Counted from the stretch's first letter, positions 15,214 to 23,720 are shown. The stretch: DNA of 64,000 nucleotides from CAUZIR01 sp965250195 (GCA_965250195.1 OZ252295.1:1178001-1242000); one strand, 5' to 3'. Numbers and translations: made by a program. The notes: generated by a model not told the origin, from the sequence alone.

Positions 15214-17706
15214 TTATCGGCCCATGCGCCGTATTACCGTCTCTCGTGCTTCAACGAACGGGCGCTCCAGGAAAGCCATGTGGTCGGTCCCGCCGTGATG
15301 ATGAGTGACGGTCCCATGAGGATGCTGGTGGGACTGCTCGCGAATGTAGCCGAGGTTTCCTTCTATCAGCGTAAGCATGTACTGGGCCGTCGCCTCGTCG
15401 TACATCCACCAATCTCCCCCACAGGCGATGTACACCGGCGATGTGTGGGCGAATATACCGCGCTCCCACACATCGAGGTGATTGCTGCCGAAATAGTCCG
15501 GTCCACCGCAGCGGGCGGCGAGCCACGTGTGTCCGTCCACCTCGATCTTGGCCTTGAGGGTGAGTCGGCGAGTACCGTTCGCCGAGTCGCTCGAAGCCAC
15601 GACCCTTCCGGCCTGCACGATCTGCAACGTATTAATGGGGAAGATGCTCTCGGCCCAGGCCTCCACCTCGACCGTGCCCGGACCCGACATGCGCAGGGTG
15701 TCACCCACCTCCATGCCATCGACCTTGAGGTTGACGATGGGCCCGCCGCTGAGCATAGTGCGGCCCGCAACCACGCTGCGGCACCAGGCCTCGTACGTGA
15801 ACTCCTCATCCTTTCCCAGTTTCGCGTAAGTTCGGTACAGGCCGACCGGCACATCGCTCGTCATCTTGTCCGTCCCGCCCACTATCGGGAGACGATAGCC
15901 GCAGTTTAGGTACCGGTAATATTCGTTGTGGTTGGCCTCGGCCATGCGGATCATCTCAATCGCGTCCAGCCGTCCGGTCGCGACCAGCGCCGCCGGTTCG
16001 CCGTTGGGCTCCGGAAAGTGAGTGCCAACCACGTAACCCCCCTGGGCATGGGCCTCGTCGGCCCAGTGGCTGAGGGTCGTCTCCATCGTCCCGCCCAGCT
16101 CACCCTCGCCCTGGCCGTCGCTGGACCAGGGCATAACCGGCCATTTGAGGCCGAGTAGCGTCAGGTGCCCCAAAAAGTGTTGCCGGTTTTCTTGGGACAC
16201 GTAGACGATGTTGTCGCCCTGGCGGGAGACGCTGGGCTCCCCGGTGAAATCCTCCGTGTTGGTGAAAAGGCTCCCCCACTGGGCCTGTAGCAGGTTCACC
16301 ACGTTGAGGTCTTCCCCGCTGGACTCGGTGTGGCTCCCTCCCTCAGAAAGGAAATGAACGTGGGTGTCGCCGCTGAACCAACCGCGCTGGTTCATGTTTA
16401 TCCAGCGTTTGAGGCGCAGTTCGAGGCGCTGTTGACCTGGCTCGATCCGCACCCTGGTGCGAACGGGCTCGTACTCGAAGCCCCGCGCCACATCGACGAT
16501 GACGTCGCCGCGGGGCAACCAGCCCTCGCAGGTGCCGTCTATGTAAGCGTAGGTGATATGGCCCAGGCGCATGTCGCCGCCCACGTCCACGTGCCAGGTC
16601 TCCCGATTGCCGTTGACGTGGTTGTGGTGCCCGTGAGGCTGGTACGGCACACCCTCAGGTGAGCGGAAATGGACCCGGCACGGTACCGGCCTGCCCGTCT
16701 CGTCGTCCACGACGGTGACCTTCACCCAGTTCTTGCCGGGGTCGATCAACTGCACCTGGGCCCTTGGCGTTTCCACGATGCCTTTGCTCTCGATCTCACC
16801 CCAGTTGACCCTGGCGACCTCCTCTTCGTCTTGCAGCACCGAAACGGTGGCGGACGGGACGGCCGAGATCTCCACGTACGACGGGCTCGAAGTGGCGTTG
16901 TGGGCTTCACCCCATCCTACGGGCGTTTCTGCAAGAAAATCCGCGGCCGTGTCTTCCGGCAACGAGTAGAGGTACGTGGCTTCCCCCCGGTCGACCTTGA
17001 CGTCCAGGCAGAAAGGCTTCTCTGCGTCCTCGGGCCGGGTGAGCGCGATGCGCACCGGCTTGGTGCCCTGTCGGGCGAACGGGTGCTCGTCGAGGTGACC
17101 GAGCGTCACCCCTCCCATTACGAAACAGAGGCCCGAGGACTTGATCGTCAATGACTCGATTTCGATGTCCGGATGTGGGTTCACCCAGGCCCACAGGTAA
17201 AAGGACCTCATACCGTTTTCGAAACCGACATCCGTCTGCCGTCGCCCGGCTTCGTTCCAGGACCCTTCGTAACGGGGGTGGAGTCCCGGAATCTCGGCGG
17301 GCACGGCCAGATAGGCCATGCCGGGCAGCCAGGGCTCCCAGGGGCTGCCAGCCTTGCCGATCTCGAAGCGCTCGCGGATGTCCGCCCTGACCTGTTTCCC
17401 GTCGGCCAGGGTGAATACATACTCGGCCACGGTCGCTCCCAGGGGTCCGCCCTCCGCCACTTTCGACTCGAGGAGGCGGTGGGCGAAAATGATCCGCCTT
17501 GTCGTCTTGCCGATGGGGATCGTGACTTCGGCGTTGGCGGTCAGCGCCAGCAGCTCGCGCCCTCCCGCTCCCTCCTGTCCGATCAGGAAGGGCAACCCAC
17601 GCAGGAGCTGTTCCCCAAGTTCTATCGAGCTACCGTCGCCATCAGGCAACAGATCGGCGGGCGCGTTGCACCAGGGTGAAAGATCGATGGGCTCGTAATC
17701 GGTCAT
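15214..17706 (-). CDS. CehA/McbA-like (PHP-type) metallohydrolase, large
   Basis: 830 residues. Around residue 440 the motif GWFSGDTHVHFLSEGG is the metal-binding start of a PHP-like domain as seen in CehA/McbA family hydrolases (McbA/CehA are carbaryl hydrolases). Later features are GGYVVGTHFPEP, LDAIEMIRMAEANHNEYYRYLNCG split by short loops, and GYRLPIVGGTDKM. The ~400 residues before it are beta-rich and include a carboxypeptidase-regulatory-like stretch (VKVTVVDDETGRPVPCRVHF); I do not recognise the first 300. No signal peptide. It probably hydrolyses an ester or carbamate; the true substrate is unknown. First gene of the three-hydrolase unit, with a structured leader upstream. Confidence 0.7.
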   Translation of the reverse strand: MTDYEPIDLSPWCNAPADLLPDGDGSSIELGEQLLRGLPFLIGQEGAGGRELLALTANAEVTIPIGKTTRRIIFAHRLLESKVAEGGPLGATVAEYVFTLADGKQVRADIRERFEIGKAGSPWEPWLPGMAYLAVPAEIPGLHPRYEGSWNEAGRRQTDVGFENGMRSFYLWAWVNPHPDIEIESLTIKSSGLCFVMGGVTLGHLDEHPFARQGTKPVRIALTRPEDAEKPFCLDVKVDRGEATYLYSLPEDTAADFLAETPVGWGEAHNATSSPSYVEISAVPSATVSVLQDEEEVARVNWGEIESKGIVETPRAQVQLIDPGKNWVKVTVVDDETGRPVPCRVHFRSPEGVPYQPHGHHNHVNGNRETWHVDVGGDMRLGHITYAYIDGTCEGWLPRGDVIVDVARGFEYEPVRTRVRIEPGQQRLELRLKRWINMNQRGWFSGDTHVHFLSEGGSHTESSGEDLNVVNLLQAQWGSLFTNTEDFTGEPSVSRQGDNIVYVSQENRQHFLGHLTLLGLKWPVMPWSSDGQGEGELGGTMETTLSHWADEAHAQGGYVVGTHFPEPNGEPAALVATGRLDAIEMIRMAEANHNEYYRYLNCGYRLPIVGGTDKMTSDVPVGLYRTYAKLGKDEEFTYEAWCRSVVAGRTMLSGGPIVNLKVDGMEVGDTLRMSGPGTVEVEAWAESIFPINTLQIVQAGRVVASSDSANGTRRLTLKAKIEVDGHTWLAARCGGPDYFGSNHLDVWERGIFAHTSPVYIACGGDWWMYDEATAQYMLTLIEGNLGYIREQSHQHPHGTVTHHHGGTDHMAFLERPFVEARETVIRRMGR

Positions 17707-17859
17707 GTCAGTGCTCCGTTTCAGTTGTTCGATTGCATACTAAAGCCGAACGGCCCTTTCATGTCGAGCAGGATATTTCCGGCCGCGCTGGCGGGAAACG
17801 GGGCCCAGTTCGTCCCAGGACACCATTTCGGTCGTCTGCCGAACTTCGACCTGGCGATG

Positions 17860-17930
17860 AGCCGGAAAAACCGCCCTCCGGGGAACACAGGGCGGGCATT
17901 ATTTCGCGGTTTCGCAGGGCAAATGCCCGT
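17860..17930 (-). promoter_or_regulatory. Candidate transcription attenuator leader of the hydrolase operon
   Basis: On the minus strand CGGGCAT (17929-17923) can pair with ATGCCCG (17899-17893), enclosing a GCG-AAAC-CGC hairpin. The last three bases of ATGCCCG (17895-17893) also belong to the 5' arm of the intrinsic terminator at 17895-17866. The two folds are therefore mutually exclusive, the usual logic of an attenuator. No known riboswitch class is recognised. The leader ends ~160 bases before the metallohydrolase start. A TAGAAT hexamer near 17975 could be its -10. Confidence 0.4.
17866..17895 (-). terminator. Intrinsic terminator ahead of the metallohydrolase gene
   Basis: CCGCCCT/AGGGCGG, a 7-bp stem with an 11-base loop, is followed by UUUUU on the minus strand. 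No minus-strand gene lies immediately upstream (the Fic gene is on the other strand), so the terminator sits in a 5' leader or is left over from a lost gene. Confidence 0.65.
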
Positions 17931-18050
17931 TCCGGCTCGACGGCAATCGATTCACCGGCGGGGGTTTTTGTGATTCTAGAGGCCGTGGCGCACTAGTGGT
18001 CCAACCAGGGTAATTCACAAGATATGGTATTAATAGAATTGTTTTCTGAA

Positions 18051-18162
18051 CTCAGAAATCATTCAGAAAACATGGACATTGTATATTTTGATGTCTATAG
18101 TAGATCGTTCAAAAACCAGTCAAACAACTCGCATATAGTCTTTTCAAACATGGACACTGTCC
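18051..18162 (+). promoter_or_regulatory. Operator-like repeats upstream of fic
   Basis: In an AT-rich stretch the 12-mer CATGGACAYTGT occurs at 18071 and 18149, 78 bases apart. The second copy contains the perfect palindrome GGACA-C-TGTCC (18152-18162); the first is a half-degenerate version. Just before the first copy TCAGAAATCAT and TCAGAAAACAT are tandem 11-mers. These are plausible binding sites for a dimeric regulator, possibly Fic itself through its C-terminal winged-helix-like domain. Confidence 0.4.
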
Positions 18163-18192
18163 GAATGATTTTCGAGCAAAAAGATCGAATTG

Positions 18193-19362
18193 ATGTCACC
18201 TTGGAACATTGATTTTTCTATGCAGGTCGAAATGGCCGATCCCGACCTGATCGGGGAGTTGGCCAAGGCCAGAACGCTGGCCCGTGCGATCAAAGACATT
18301 CCGATTCCGCCCGGTGCCCGGATGCGGTTGGAGGCCCTCAACGTCATGCGTGCCGCCAGGGGAACGACCGGAATCGAGGGCTCCGACCTGACCGAGGGTC
18401 AAGCGACGGCCGCATTAGCCACCCGGGAACCGTCGGTTGGGACTCCAACCCAGTCGGAAGAGCAAGGGAAGCGGGAGGTGAGGAACGCCGCTGACCTGAT
18501 GGATTTTGTCGAAACGGCGCTTGCCGTAGACCCGAGCGCATCGTTGACTGAAGAGTTGATAAGGAATTTCCATCGCCGTCTGACCAGTGGAGTTCGCCAC
18601 CAGGGCAACGTTCCGGGACACTACCGCTCGCACCCAGTTACAACTCTTAGCTACCGTCCGCCCGATCACTCAAGCGAGATACGCAGCCTGATGCGCGATT
18701 TTATTGACTGGTTCAACGAAGGACGGCCGCAGGACTGGGATCCCATCGTGCAGGCGTTGGTGGCTCATTTTTATGTGATCAGCATTCACCCGTTCGGGGA
18801 CGGAAACGGGAGAACGGCCCGCGTCGTCGAGAGTTTCTTGCTTGGCAAAACTGGTGTGTGCGTTCGCGGGTTCTGCTCGCTAGCAAACCACTACTACCAG
18901 AACCGGGCCGAGTATATGGAAACACTTCATCGGGTGAGATTTGAGACCGCTCCCGACCTTACTCCATTCGTCCGTTTCGCGGTCTCTGGACTGGCCAGAG
19001 AACTCGGAAACGTACACAACGACGTAATGGAGGAGGTGAGGCTGATCTCGTATCGCGACCACGCTCGCGAGTTGATCGGCGAAGCCGGAAAACTCGGCTC
19101 CCCGGTCGGAAACCGCCTCGTGGGGTTCATTCTCATGCGCCAGAGGCGGCCCGTTTCACTTAAGGACGTGAGGCGAGGCATGCACCCAATATCAAAGCTG
19201 TATGAGGACGTCGGCCTCAAGACCCTTTCACGAGACGTGAAGTTGCTAAAAGACCTGAACCTCGTCGAAGTGGTCGGTGACTGGCTCACATTCGACCTCG
19301 GAGTCGTCGATCGCTCTCCGCGAGCGTTTCCAGATGCCCAGACTAGCATCCCCGGTTTTTGA
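18193..19362 (+). CDS. Fic family protein, class II (predicted AMPylase)
   Basis: 389 residues. The Fic core HPFGDGNGRTAR (199-210) has the catalytic His199 and the complete phosphate-binding loop, so it should transfer AMP (or another nucleotide moiety) to a hydroxyl side chain of a target protein. An N-terminal inhibitory helix motif T-x3-E-G (TTGIEG, 58-63) marks class II, self-inhibited Fic proteins. The C-terminal ~80 residues (SLKDVRRGMHPISKL, LSRDVKLLKDLNLVEV) look like a winged helix-turn-helix. Start taken as the ATG at 18193; a TTG directly precedes it and the Shine-Dalgarno is weak. The AT-rich upstream region contrasts with the GC-rich neighbours and suggests acquisition. Stress or toxin-like roles are known for the family; its target is unknown. 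Confidence 0.9.
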   Translation: MSPWNIDFSMQVEMADPDLIGELAKARTLARAIKDIPIPPGARMRLEALNVMRAARGTTGIEGSDLTEGQATAALATREPSVGTPTQSEEQGKREVRNAADLMDFVETALAVDPSASLTEELIRNFHRRLTSGVRHQGNVPGHYRSHPVTTLSYRPPDHSSEIRSLMRDFIDWFNEGRPQDWDPIVQALVAHFYVISIHPFGDGNGRTARVVESFLLGKTGVCVRGFCSLANHYYQNRAEYMETLHRVRFETAPDLTPFVRFAVSGLARELGNVHNDVMEEVRLISYRDHARELIGEAGKLGSPVGNRLVGFILMRQRRPVSLKDVRRGMHPISKLYEDVGLKTLSRDVKLLKDLNLVEVVGDWLTFDLGVVDRSPRAFPDAQTSIPGF

Positions 19363-19406
19363 TCGGCCCGTTCCGCTAATACCGTCCCAAGCGGTCACTA
19401 GAGCAG

Positions 19407-19612
19407 TCAGTAGAGGGCATTGCCGAACGCCGGTCGGTGCTCCCTGGTAATCGAATCGTCCTCGCCGAGCAGCTTGAATATGGCGATGCAGGCCTTTCTC
19501 GCACCGTCATCGTCGTAGCCGCGATCCTTGCGGACCACCTCGATGAAGGCTTCCAGCGCCGATGCGTAGTCGCGTGTGCGGGCCTTTCCGACCGCGCGTT
19601 CGTATAACCCTT
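19407..19612 (-). pseudogene. Frameshifted C-terminal end of cnoX
   Basis: In the reading frame one base back from the preceding gene, this stretch encodes YERAVGKARTRDYASALEAF and ends RKACIAIFKLLGEDDS...FGNALY before a TGA. That is the conserved C-terminal TPR end of CnoX/YbbN proteins. Adding a single G to the GGG run just before the junction (near 19622) would join both parts into a normal ~276-residue protein. Confidence 0.8.
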
Positions 19613-20236
19613 TTACCGGCCCTCCGGCAACGGATCTCCGGAGTCCAGGCGGCCGTACAGGCTCGAAAGCGTCCTGATTGCCTCCGCCTGCTCGTGGCTG
19701 TCGGACCCACGGCCGATGTCTTCCAGCAAATCAACGGCTCGGCCCGGTTCTGAATCCAGGAACGTTTGGGCGAGTAGTAAGGTGGCGACCTCATTGGTCG
19801 GATCAGCTGCGACGACCGTCTCCAGCAACTCCCGGGCATCCAAAGGCCGGTCGTCACCGAGCAAACGTCTGGCGGCATCGACCTGCTCCGTGTGCTTGCC
19901 CGGCACGGCCTTGCCCAACCACTCCACCACCGCCGGTTCCGGCAGTGCCCCGACGAACTCGTTGCTCACCTGGCCATCTATGAACAGTTTGACGTTGGGG
20001 ATATTGTGAATGTTGTATTGGGTTGATATGTCCCGGTGCTTTTCGGTATCGACTTTTGCGAGGGTCCATTGGCCCTCACTGGCTCGCGCTACCTTCTCAA
20101 GCGTCGGGCCGAGAATCTTGCACGGGCCGCACCACTCCGCCCAAAAGTCAACCAGTACGGGAATCGAGTGGCTGCGCTCGATCACGTCCTCCTGGAAGTC
20201 GTCGGTATCGAAGTCCACCGCCTGAGCCTGTTGCAT
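19613..20236 (-). CDS. cnoX: CnoX/YbbN-type thioredoxin-fold co-chaperone, truncated by a frameshift
   Basis: 207 residues in frame. An N-terminal thioredoxin domain with the redox motif WAEWCGPCKILGP is followed by TPR-like helices (QVDAARRLLGDDRPLDAREL). The family protects substrates from oxidation and hands them to GroEL/DnaK; forms with CGPC are redox-active. The frame stops at TAA (19613) while the conserved C-terminal ~68 residues continue in the adjacent frame, so this is a frameshifted copy by mutation or sequencing error. Start taken as the ATG at 20236 with GAGGGG eight bases upstream; an in-frame GTG three codons earlier (20245) is the alternative. Confidence 0.85.
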   Translation of the reverse strand: MQQAQAVDFDTDDFQEDVIERSHSIPVLVDFWAEWCGPCKILGPTLEKVARASEGQWTLAKVDTEKHRDISTQYNIHNIPNVKLFIDGQVSNEFVGALPEPAVVEWLGKAVPGKHTEQVDAARRLLGDDRPLDARELLETVVAADPTNEVATLLLAQTFLDSEPGRAVDLLEDIGRGSDSHEQAEAIRTLSSLYGRLDSGDPLPEGR

Positions 20237-20396
20237 CTCGTTCACCCCTCGCCTCGCCCTCTCCTGTTTTAGCTTTCACTATGTTAGTACCAATTCGGCA
20301 GATCGAACTAGCGGCCGGGCTTGTGCCGCCAGGCGCGCAACGGGTACCGTGCTCCTGCCGAGACCGGCCCATGGCACGACCCAGAGGAGGACAGGC

Positions 20397-21599
20397 ATGA
20401 GCGCGATGCTGGACATAATCGAGAAGAGCAATCCGTCACTGATAAAGACGGCGTGCGAACTGCATCAGCGAGGAGAGATTCCCCCCGACTGCTACGTTGT
20501 GGACCTTGAGGTTCTGCGCGAGAACACCCGTCAGATAAAACAGGCTGCGGACGACAAGGGCCTGCGGCTCTATGCCATGACCAAGCAGATTAACCGCAAC
20601 CCGTCGATGTTGGAGACGATTGCGGCATCGGGGATCGATAAGTTCGTCGCCGTAGATATCGAGGGCGCCCGAGCCATCCACGCCCAGGGCCTGGATGTCG
20701 CGCACGTCGGCCACCTCAGCCAGATACCTCGCTACTGGATGAAAGAGGTGCTGGCCATGAAGCCCGATGTGTGGACCGTGTACAGCTACGAAAACGCGCA
20801 GTTCCTGTCGGAAGCGGCTGTTGACTCAGGCCTCATCCAGGACATCTTGCTCAAGGTCATCGGCCCCGTTGACCATGCCTACCCGGCACAAGAAGGCGGC
20901 ATCTTCTCCGAGAACGTCGTCGATGTCGCTCGCCAAATCAAAGAACTGCCCGGCGTGCGCATGGTGGGCACCACCGGTTTCCCGACCATCTCGTTCGATA
21001 TGCTCACCGTCACGCTCGACCCACTACCCAATATCACGACCGTGGTTGATGCGGCCACACGAATAGAGGACGAACTGGGTATCGAGATGTCGCAAATAAA
21101 CTGCCCTGGCACGACGTCCTGCGCCTCTATCGACATCATTGCAGAGCACGGCGGGACGGACGGGGAGCCCGGCGCCGCCCTGTGGGGCATGACCCCGCAG
21201 CAACTCTTCGGAAGCGACGTCGGCAAGCCCGGCCAGGTCTACGTGACGGAGGTGTCTCACTACGCCCGGGACCGAATGATGGTGCTTGGTGGTGGCTTTT
21301 ATGCCGACAGCCACGACGGTGCCTGGGCGTTCTCGGCCGGCTTCGTCGGGAGCGACCCGGAGACGATTATGAGAAACCGGGTGAGGGCGGGCATGCCCGT
21401 AGCCCAGTGGATGGACTACTACGCCTGGCTCTATCCCACTGAGGGCCAACGGGTGAAGCCGGGCGACTCGGCCGTCTACTTTTTCAGGCCGCAGGTCTTC
21501 ATGACCCGATCGGGGCACATGGCAACAGTCGAGGGTGTCGAAAGCGGCAAGCCCTCCGTCGTGGCCATCTACAACAAGGCCAGCGAACGCATTAAGTAG
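20397..21599 (+). CDS. YhfX-like PLP-dependent enzyme (alanine racemase-fold)
   Basis: 400 residues from the ATG at 20397, which has GAGGAGG upstream. Fold-type III PLP enzyme: the alanine-racemase-type N-terminal barrel has YVVDLEVLRENTRQIKQAA and the PLP lysine K63 in YAMTKQINRNP. GHLSQIPRYW, NCPGTTSCASIDII and the C-terminal TRSGHMATVEGVESGKP resemble E. coli YhfX, a poorly characterised member. Racemase, decarboxylase or lyase activity cannot be decided from sequence. No yhf-type partners (phosphotriesterase, PTS) are next to it. Converges with the MFS gene, overlapping by 8 bases. Confidence 0.78.
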   Translation: MSAMLDIIEKSNPSLIKTACELHQRGEIPPDCYVVDLEVLRENTRQIKQAADDKGLRLYAMTKQINRNPSMLETIAASGIDKFVAVDIEGARAIHAQGLDVAHVGHLSQIPRYWMKEVLAMKPDVWTVYSYENAQFLSEAAVDSGLIQDILLKVIGPVDHAYPAQEGGIFSENVVDVARQIKELPGVRMVGTTGFPTISFDMLTVTLDPLPNITTVVDAATRIEDELGIEMSQINCPGTTSCASIDIIAEHGGTDGEPGAALWGMTPQQLFGSDVGKPGQVYVTEVSHYARDRMMVLGGGFYADSHDGAWAFSAGFVGSDPETIMRNRVRAGMPVAQWMDYYAWLYPTEGQRVKPGDSAVYFFRPQVFMTRSGHMATVEGVESGKPSVVAIYNKASERIK

Positions 21600-22794
21600 C
21601 GGTCTCGGTTCGACGCTCACGAATTAGCGGGGTGAGCAACAGCAGGGAGGCCGTAATCGCGGCCAAAACGAGCACGCCCAGGTCCAGCGAGCCGGTGGCG
21701 TCTCTGACTATGCCGAGCATCAGAGGACCGGCGAAGCCGCCGATCTCGGAAGCCGCGAACGCCAGACCCACGGCCGCCCCGATGCGCTTCATCCCAACCT
21801 CCCGTGTGTCAGTAAGGATGAGCGTGAGTATGGGAAACAAGGGCGTGCTCGCGATGTTGACGACCAGGAGCGACGTGATCAGGCCGCCGCCGCCGGTGAG
21901 CGCCAACCCCGCAGTGCCCAGGGCCGAGCCCGCCAGAAGAGCTGCCAGCACCACACGGCGACGGCCCAGGCGAGCGAAAGCGGGCACCGTCAGCACCCCG
22001 ACGGCACCGGCCGCTACCCCTAGTGCAGCCCACAAGCTGGCGCGAGTCGGCGTCATCCCCGCCTCTTCCAGCAGCGTGGGTGCCCAGTTGACCAGGCCGT
22101 GCTGAAGCAAGAACGCGGCCAGGGCCAAGACGAGCACCAGGCGGACGTTGCCCACGCGCAAAAGTGCCAGCAAGACCGACCCCTCGGTCGCTCCCGGAGT
22201 TGGCTCGTTGGCGACAACGGTACGTTTCGGATCTCGGGCCAACAGGTACCAGATTAGCGCCGCGACGAGGGCGGCTACGCCGTATACGATCTGCACGCCG
22301 CGCCAGGAGCCCGTAAGCGGGATGACGACGCTGTTCGCGAGTGACAGGCCGATGACAATTCCGGCTATCGGGCCGGAGATGTAGGCGCCGGTGGCGAAGT
22401 TGCGCTCCGACCCGCTGAACCACTGCGCGACTACCTTGGGGGCGCCGACTGAAATTATTGGTCCACCGAATGCGAAAAGGCCCACGGCGAACAGCAGGGT
22501 GTAAAAGTCGACGGACAGCCCCCTGAGCACCATCGAAACACCCATGATCACGGCTCCCGTCGCCACCAGGCGGCGCGTGGAAAACCTGTCCATCAGCCTG
22601 CCCAATGGGTAAAACGTGGCTATGGTCACCAGCTGCCAGAAGCCCAGCACCAACCCCATGCGACCATAGGAAATCCCCAGGTCGTCCCGGATGGGGTCCA
22701 CCACTGGAGCAAGGGATGAAAAGGCCAGGCCGTTACATACGTAGACCAGCCAGATCAGTCCCAGCATCAGCCAACGCCGTCTAGCCAAGTTCAC
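21592..22794 (-). CDS. MFS transporter, CynX/NimT- or oxalate/formate-type (12 TM)
   Basis: 400 residues, hydrophobic throughout with about 12 predicted TM segments. Motif A is present between TM2 and TM3 (GRLMDRFSTRRLVATGAVIM in part). The N-terminus (WLVYVCNGLAFSSLAPVVDPI) and GFWQLVTIATFYPLGRL resemble small organic/inorganic anion carriers. The substrate is unknown; the neighbouring PLP enzyme suggests an amino acid or organic acid. GTG start at 22794. The last 8 bases overlap the 3' end of the convergent YhfX-like gene. Confidence 0.8.
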   Translation of the reverse strand: MNLARRRWLMLGLIWLVYVCNGLAFSSLAPVVDPIRDDLGISYGRMGLVLGFWQLVTIATFYPLGRLMDRFSTRRLVATGAVIMGVSMVLRGLSVDFYTLLFAVGLFAFGGPIISVGAPKVVAQWFSGSERNFATGAYISGPIAGIVIGLSLANSVVIPLTGSWRGVQIVYGVAALVAALIWYLLARDPKRTVVANEPTPGATEGSVLLALLRVGNVRLVLVLALAAFLLQHGLVNWAPTLLEEAGMTPTRASLWAALGVAAGAVGVLTVPAFARLGRRRVVLAALLAGSALGTAGLALTGGGGLITSLLVVNIASTPLFPILTLILTDTREVGMKRIGAAVGLAFAASEIGGFAGPLMLGIVRDATGSLDLGVLVLAAITASLLLLTPLIRERRTETAT

Positions 22795-22948
22795 GACAGT
22801 CGAAGCCTCGTTGAAGGGAGTTTGGCCCGCTGCCCGCTAAAGGGCGGCGACTTGTGGCCGTGTAGGATTGTAACCGCTGGCAGAAGGGCTTTTTCAGGCC
22901 ATTTCGACTAGCTGCCATACGGCCAATCCGCAAAGCCGAACGGAGATC

Positions 22949-23689
22949 ATGAAAGCAGCGAACGGCCCGGCCGACCTGTCGGGGGTCAAGGCCCTCACAT
23001 TCGACGTCTTTGGCACTGTGGTCGACTGGCGCGGCTCGATTATCCACTACGGGATCGAACTCGAGGCCGAACTAGGAGTCAAGATCGACTGGTCCATGTT
23101 CGCCGATGCCTGGCGCGCCGCCTATCGGCCCGGGATGGATCGGGTACGGAGAGGCGATCTGCCCTGGACCAATTTGGACGATTTGCATCGAATGTCTCTG
23201 GAGCGGCTGGCCCCGGCGTTTGGATTGGCAGGTTTGGATGACGCTCAGGTGGAGGTGCTGAACATGATCTGGCACCGGCTGGAGCCGTGGCCTGACGCCG
23301 TACGGGGGGTGGAGCGACTGTCTGGTCGCTACACGGTCGCGACGCTGTCCAACGGCCACGTCGCCCTGCTCTCTGGCATGGCGAAGCGGGCGGGTCTGCG
23401 CTGGGATGTCATCTTGTCGGCCGAGTTGTTCCGCCAGTACAAGCCAGATGAAGCAGTCTACACAGGCGCCGCCGCGTTGCTGGGCCTGTCACCAAATGAG
23501 GTGATGATGGTGGCCGCCCACGCCGACGACCTGGAGGCCGCCAGGGGCGCCGGACTACGGACAGGCTACGTGCACCGGCCGCTGGAGCACGGCGCCGGTC
23601 GAGTCACCCACATCCCTGCCGGCGCCGGGTTTGACCTCTACGCCGCCGACTTTGGCGAGCTGGCGAGCAAGCTCGGGGTGCCGCTCTGA
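22949..23689 (+). CDS. HAD-superfamily hydrolase, haloacid dehalogenase type II-like
   Basis: 246 residues. HAD motif I FDVFGTVVDW with the nucleophilic Asp; motif II ATLSNGH; motif III lysine in RQYKPDEAVY; motif IV VAAHADDLEAARGAGLRTGYV. The pattern FDVFGT...YKPD...AH-x-DL matches (S)-2-haloacid dehalogenases rather than phosphatases, although physiological substrates of such homologues are often not halogenated. Cytoplasmic, monodomain. The start ATG has CGGAG six bases upstream. Stands alone. Confidence 0.8.
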   Translation: MKAANGPADLSGVKALTFDVFGTVVDWRGSIIHYGIELEAELGVKIDWSMFADAWRAAYRPGMDRVRRGDLPWTNLDDLHRMSLERLAPAFGLAGLDDAQVEVLNMIWHRLEPWPDAVRGVERLSGRYTVATLSNGHVALLSGMAKRAGLRWDVILSAELFRQYKPDEAVYTGAAALLGLSPNEVMMVAAHADDLEAARGAGLRTGYVHRPLEHGAGRVTHIPAGAGFDLYAADFGELASKLGVPL

Positions 23690-23720
23690 GGTAGCGACCA
23701 ACCCCGAGCCCGCCCGCTGA

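Noticed and set aside
18024..18212. A 62-codon open frame before fic that could be a FicA-like antitoxin
   Set aside because: It lies in AT-rich DNA full of operator-like repeats, lacks a Shine-Dalgarno and the (S/T)xxxE(G/N) inhibitory motif, and the Fic protein already has its own inhibitory helix.
19600..19640. Programmed -1 frameshift in cnoX
   Set aside because: No X-XXY-YYZ slippery site or obvious stimulatory structure before the stop; a lost G in a G-run explains the data more simply.
22873..22888. 16-base identity with 58049-58064, both in 5' leaders of plus-strand genes
   Set aside because: One such match is expected by chance in 64 kb of GC-rich sequence and no wider similarity surrounds it.
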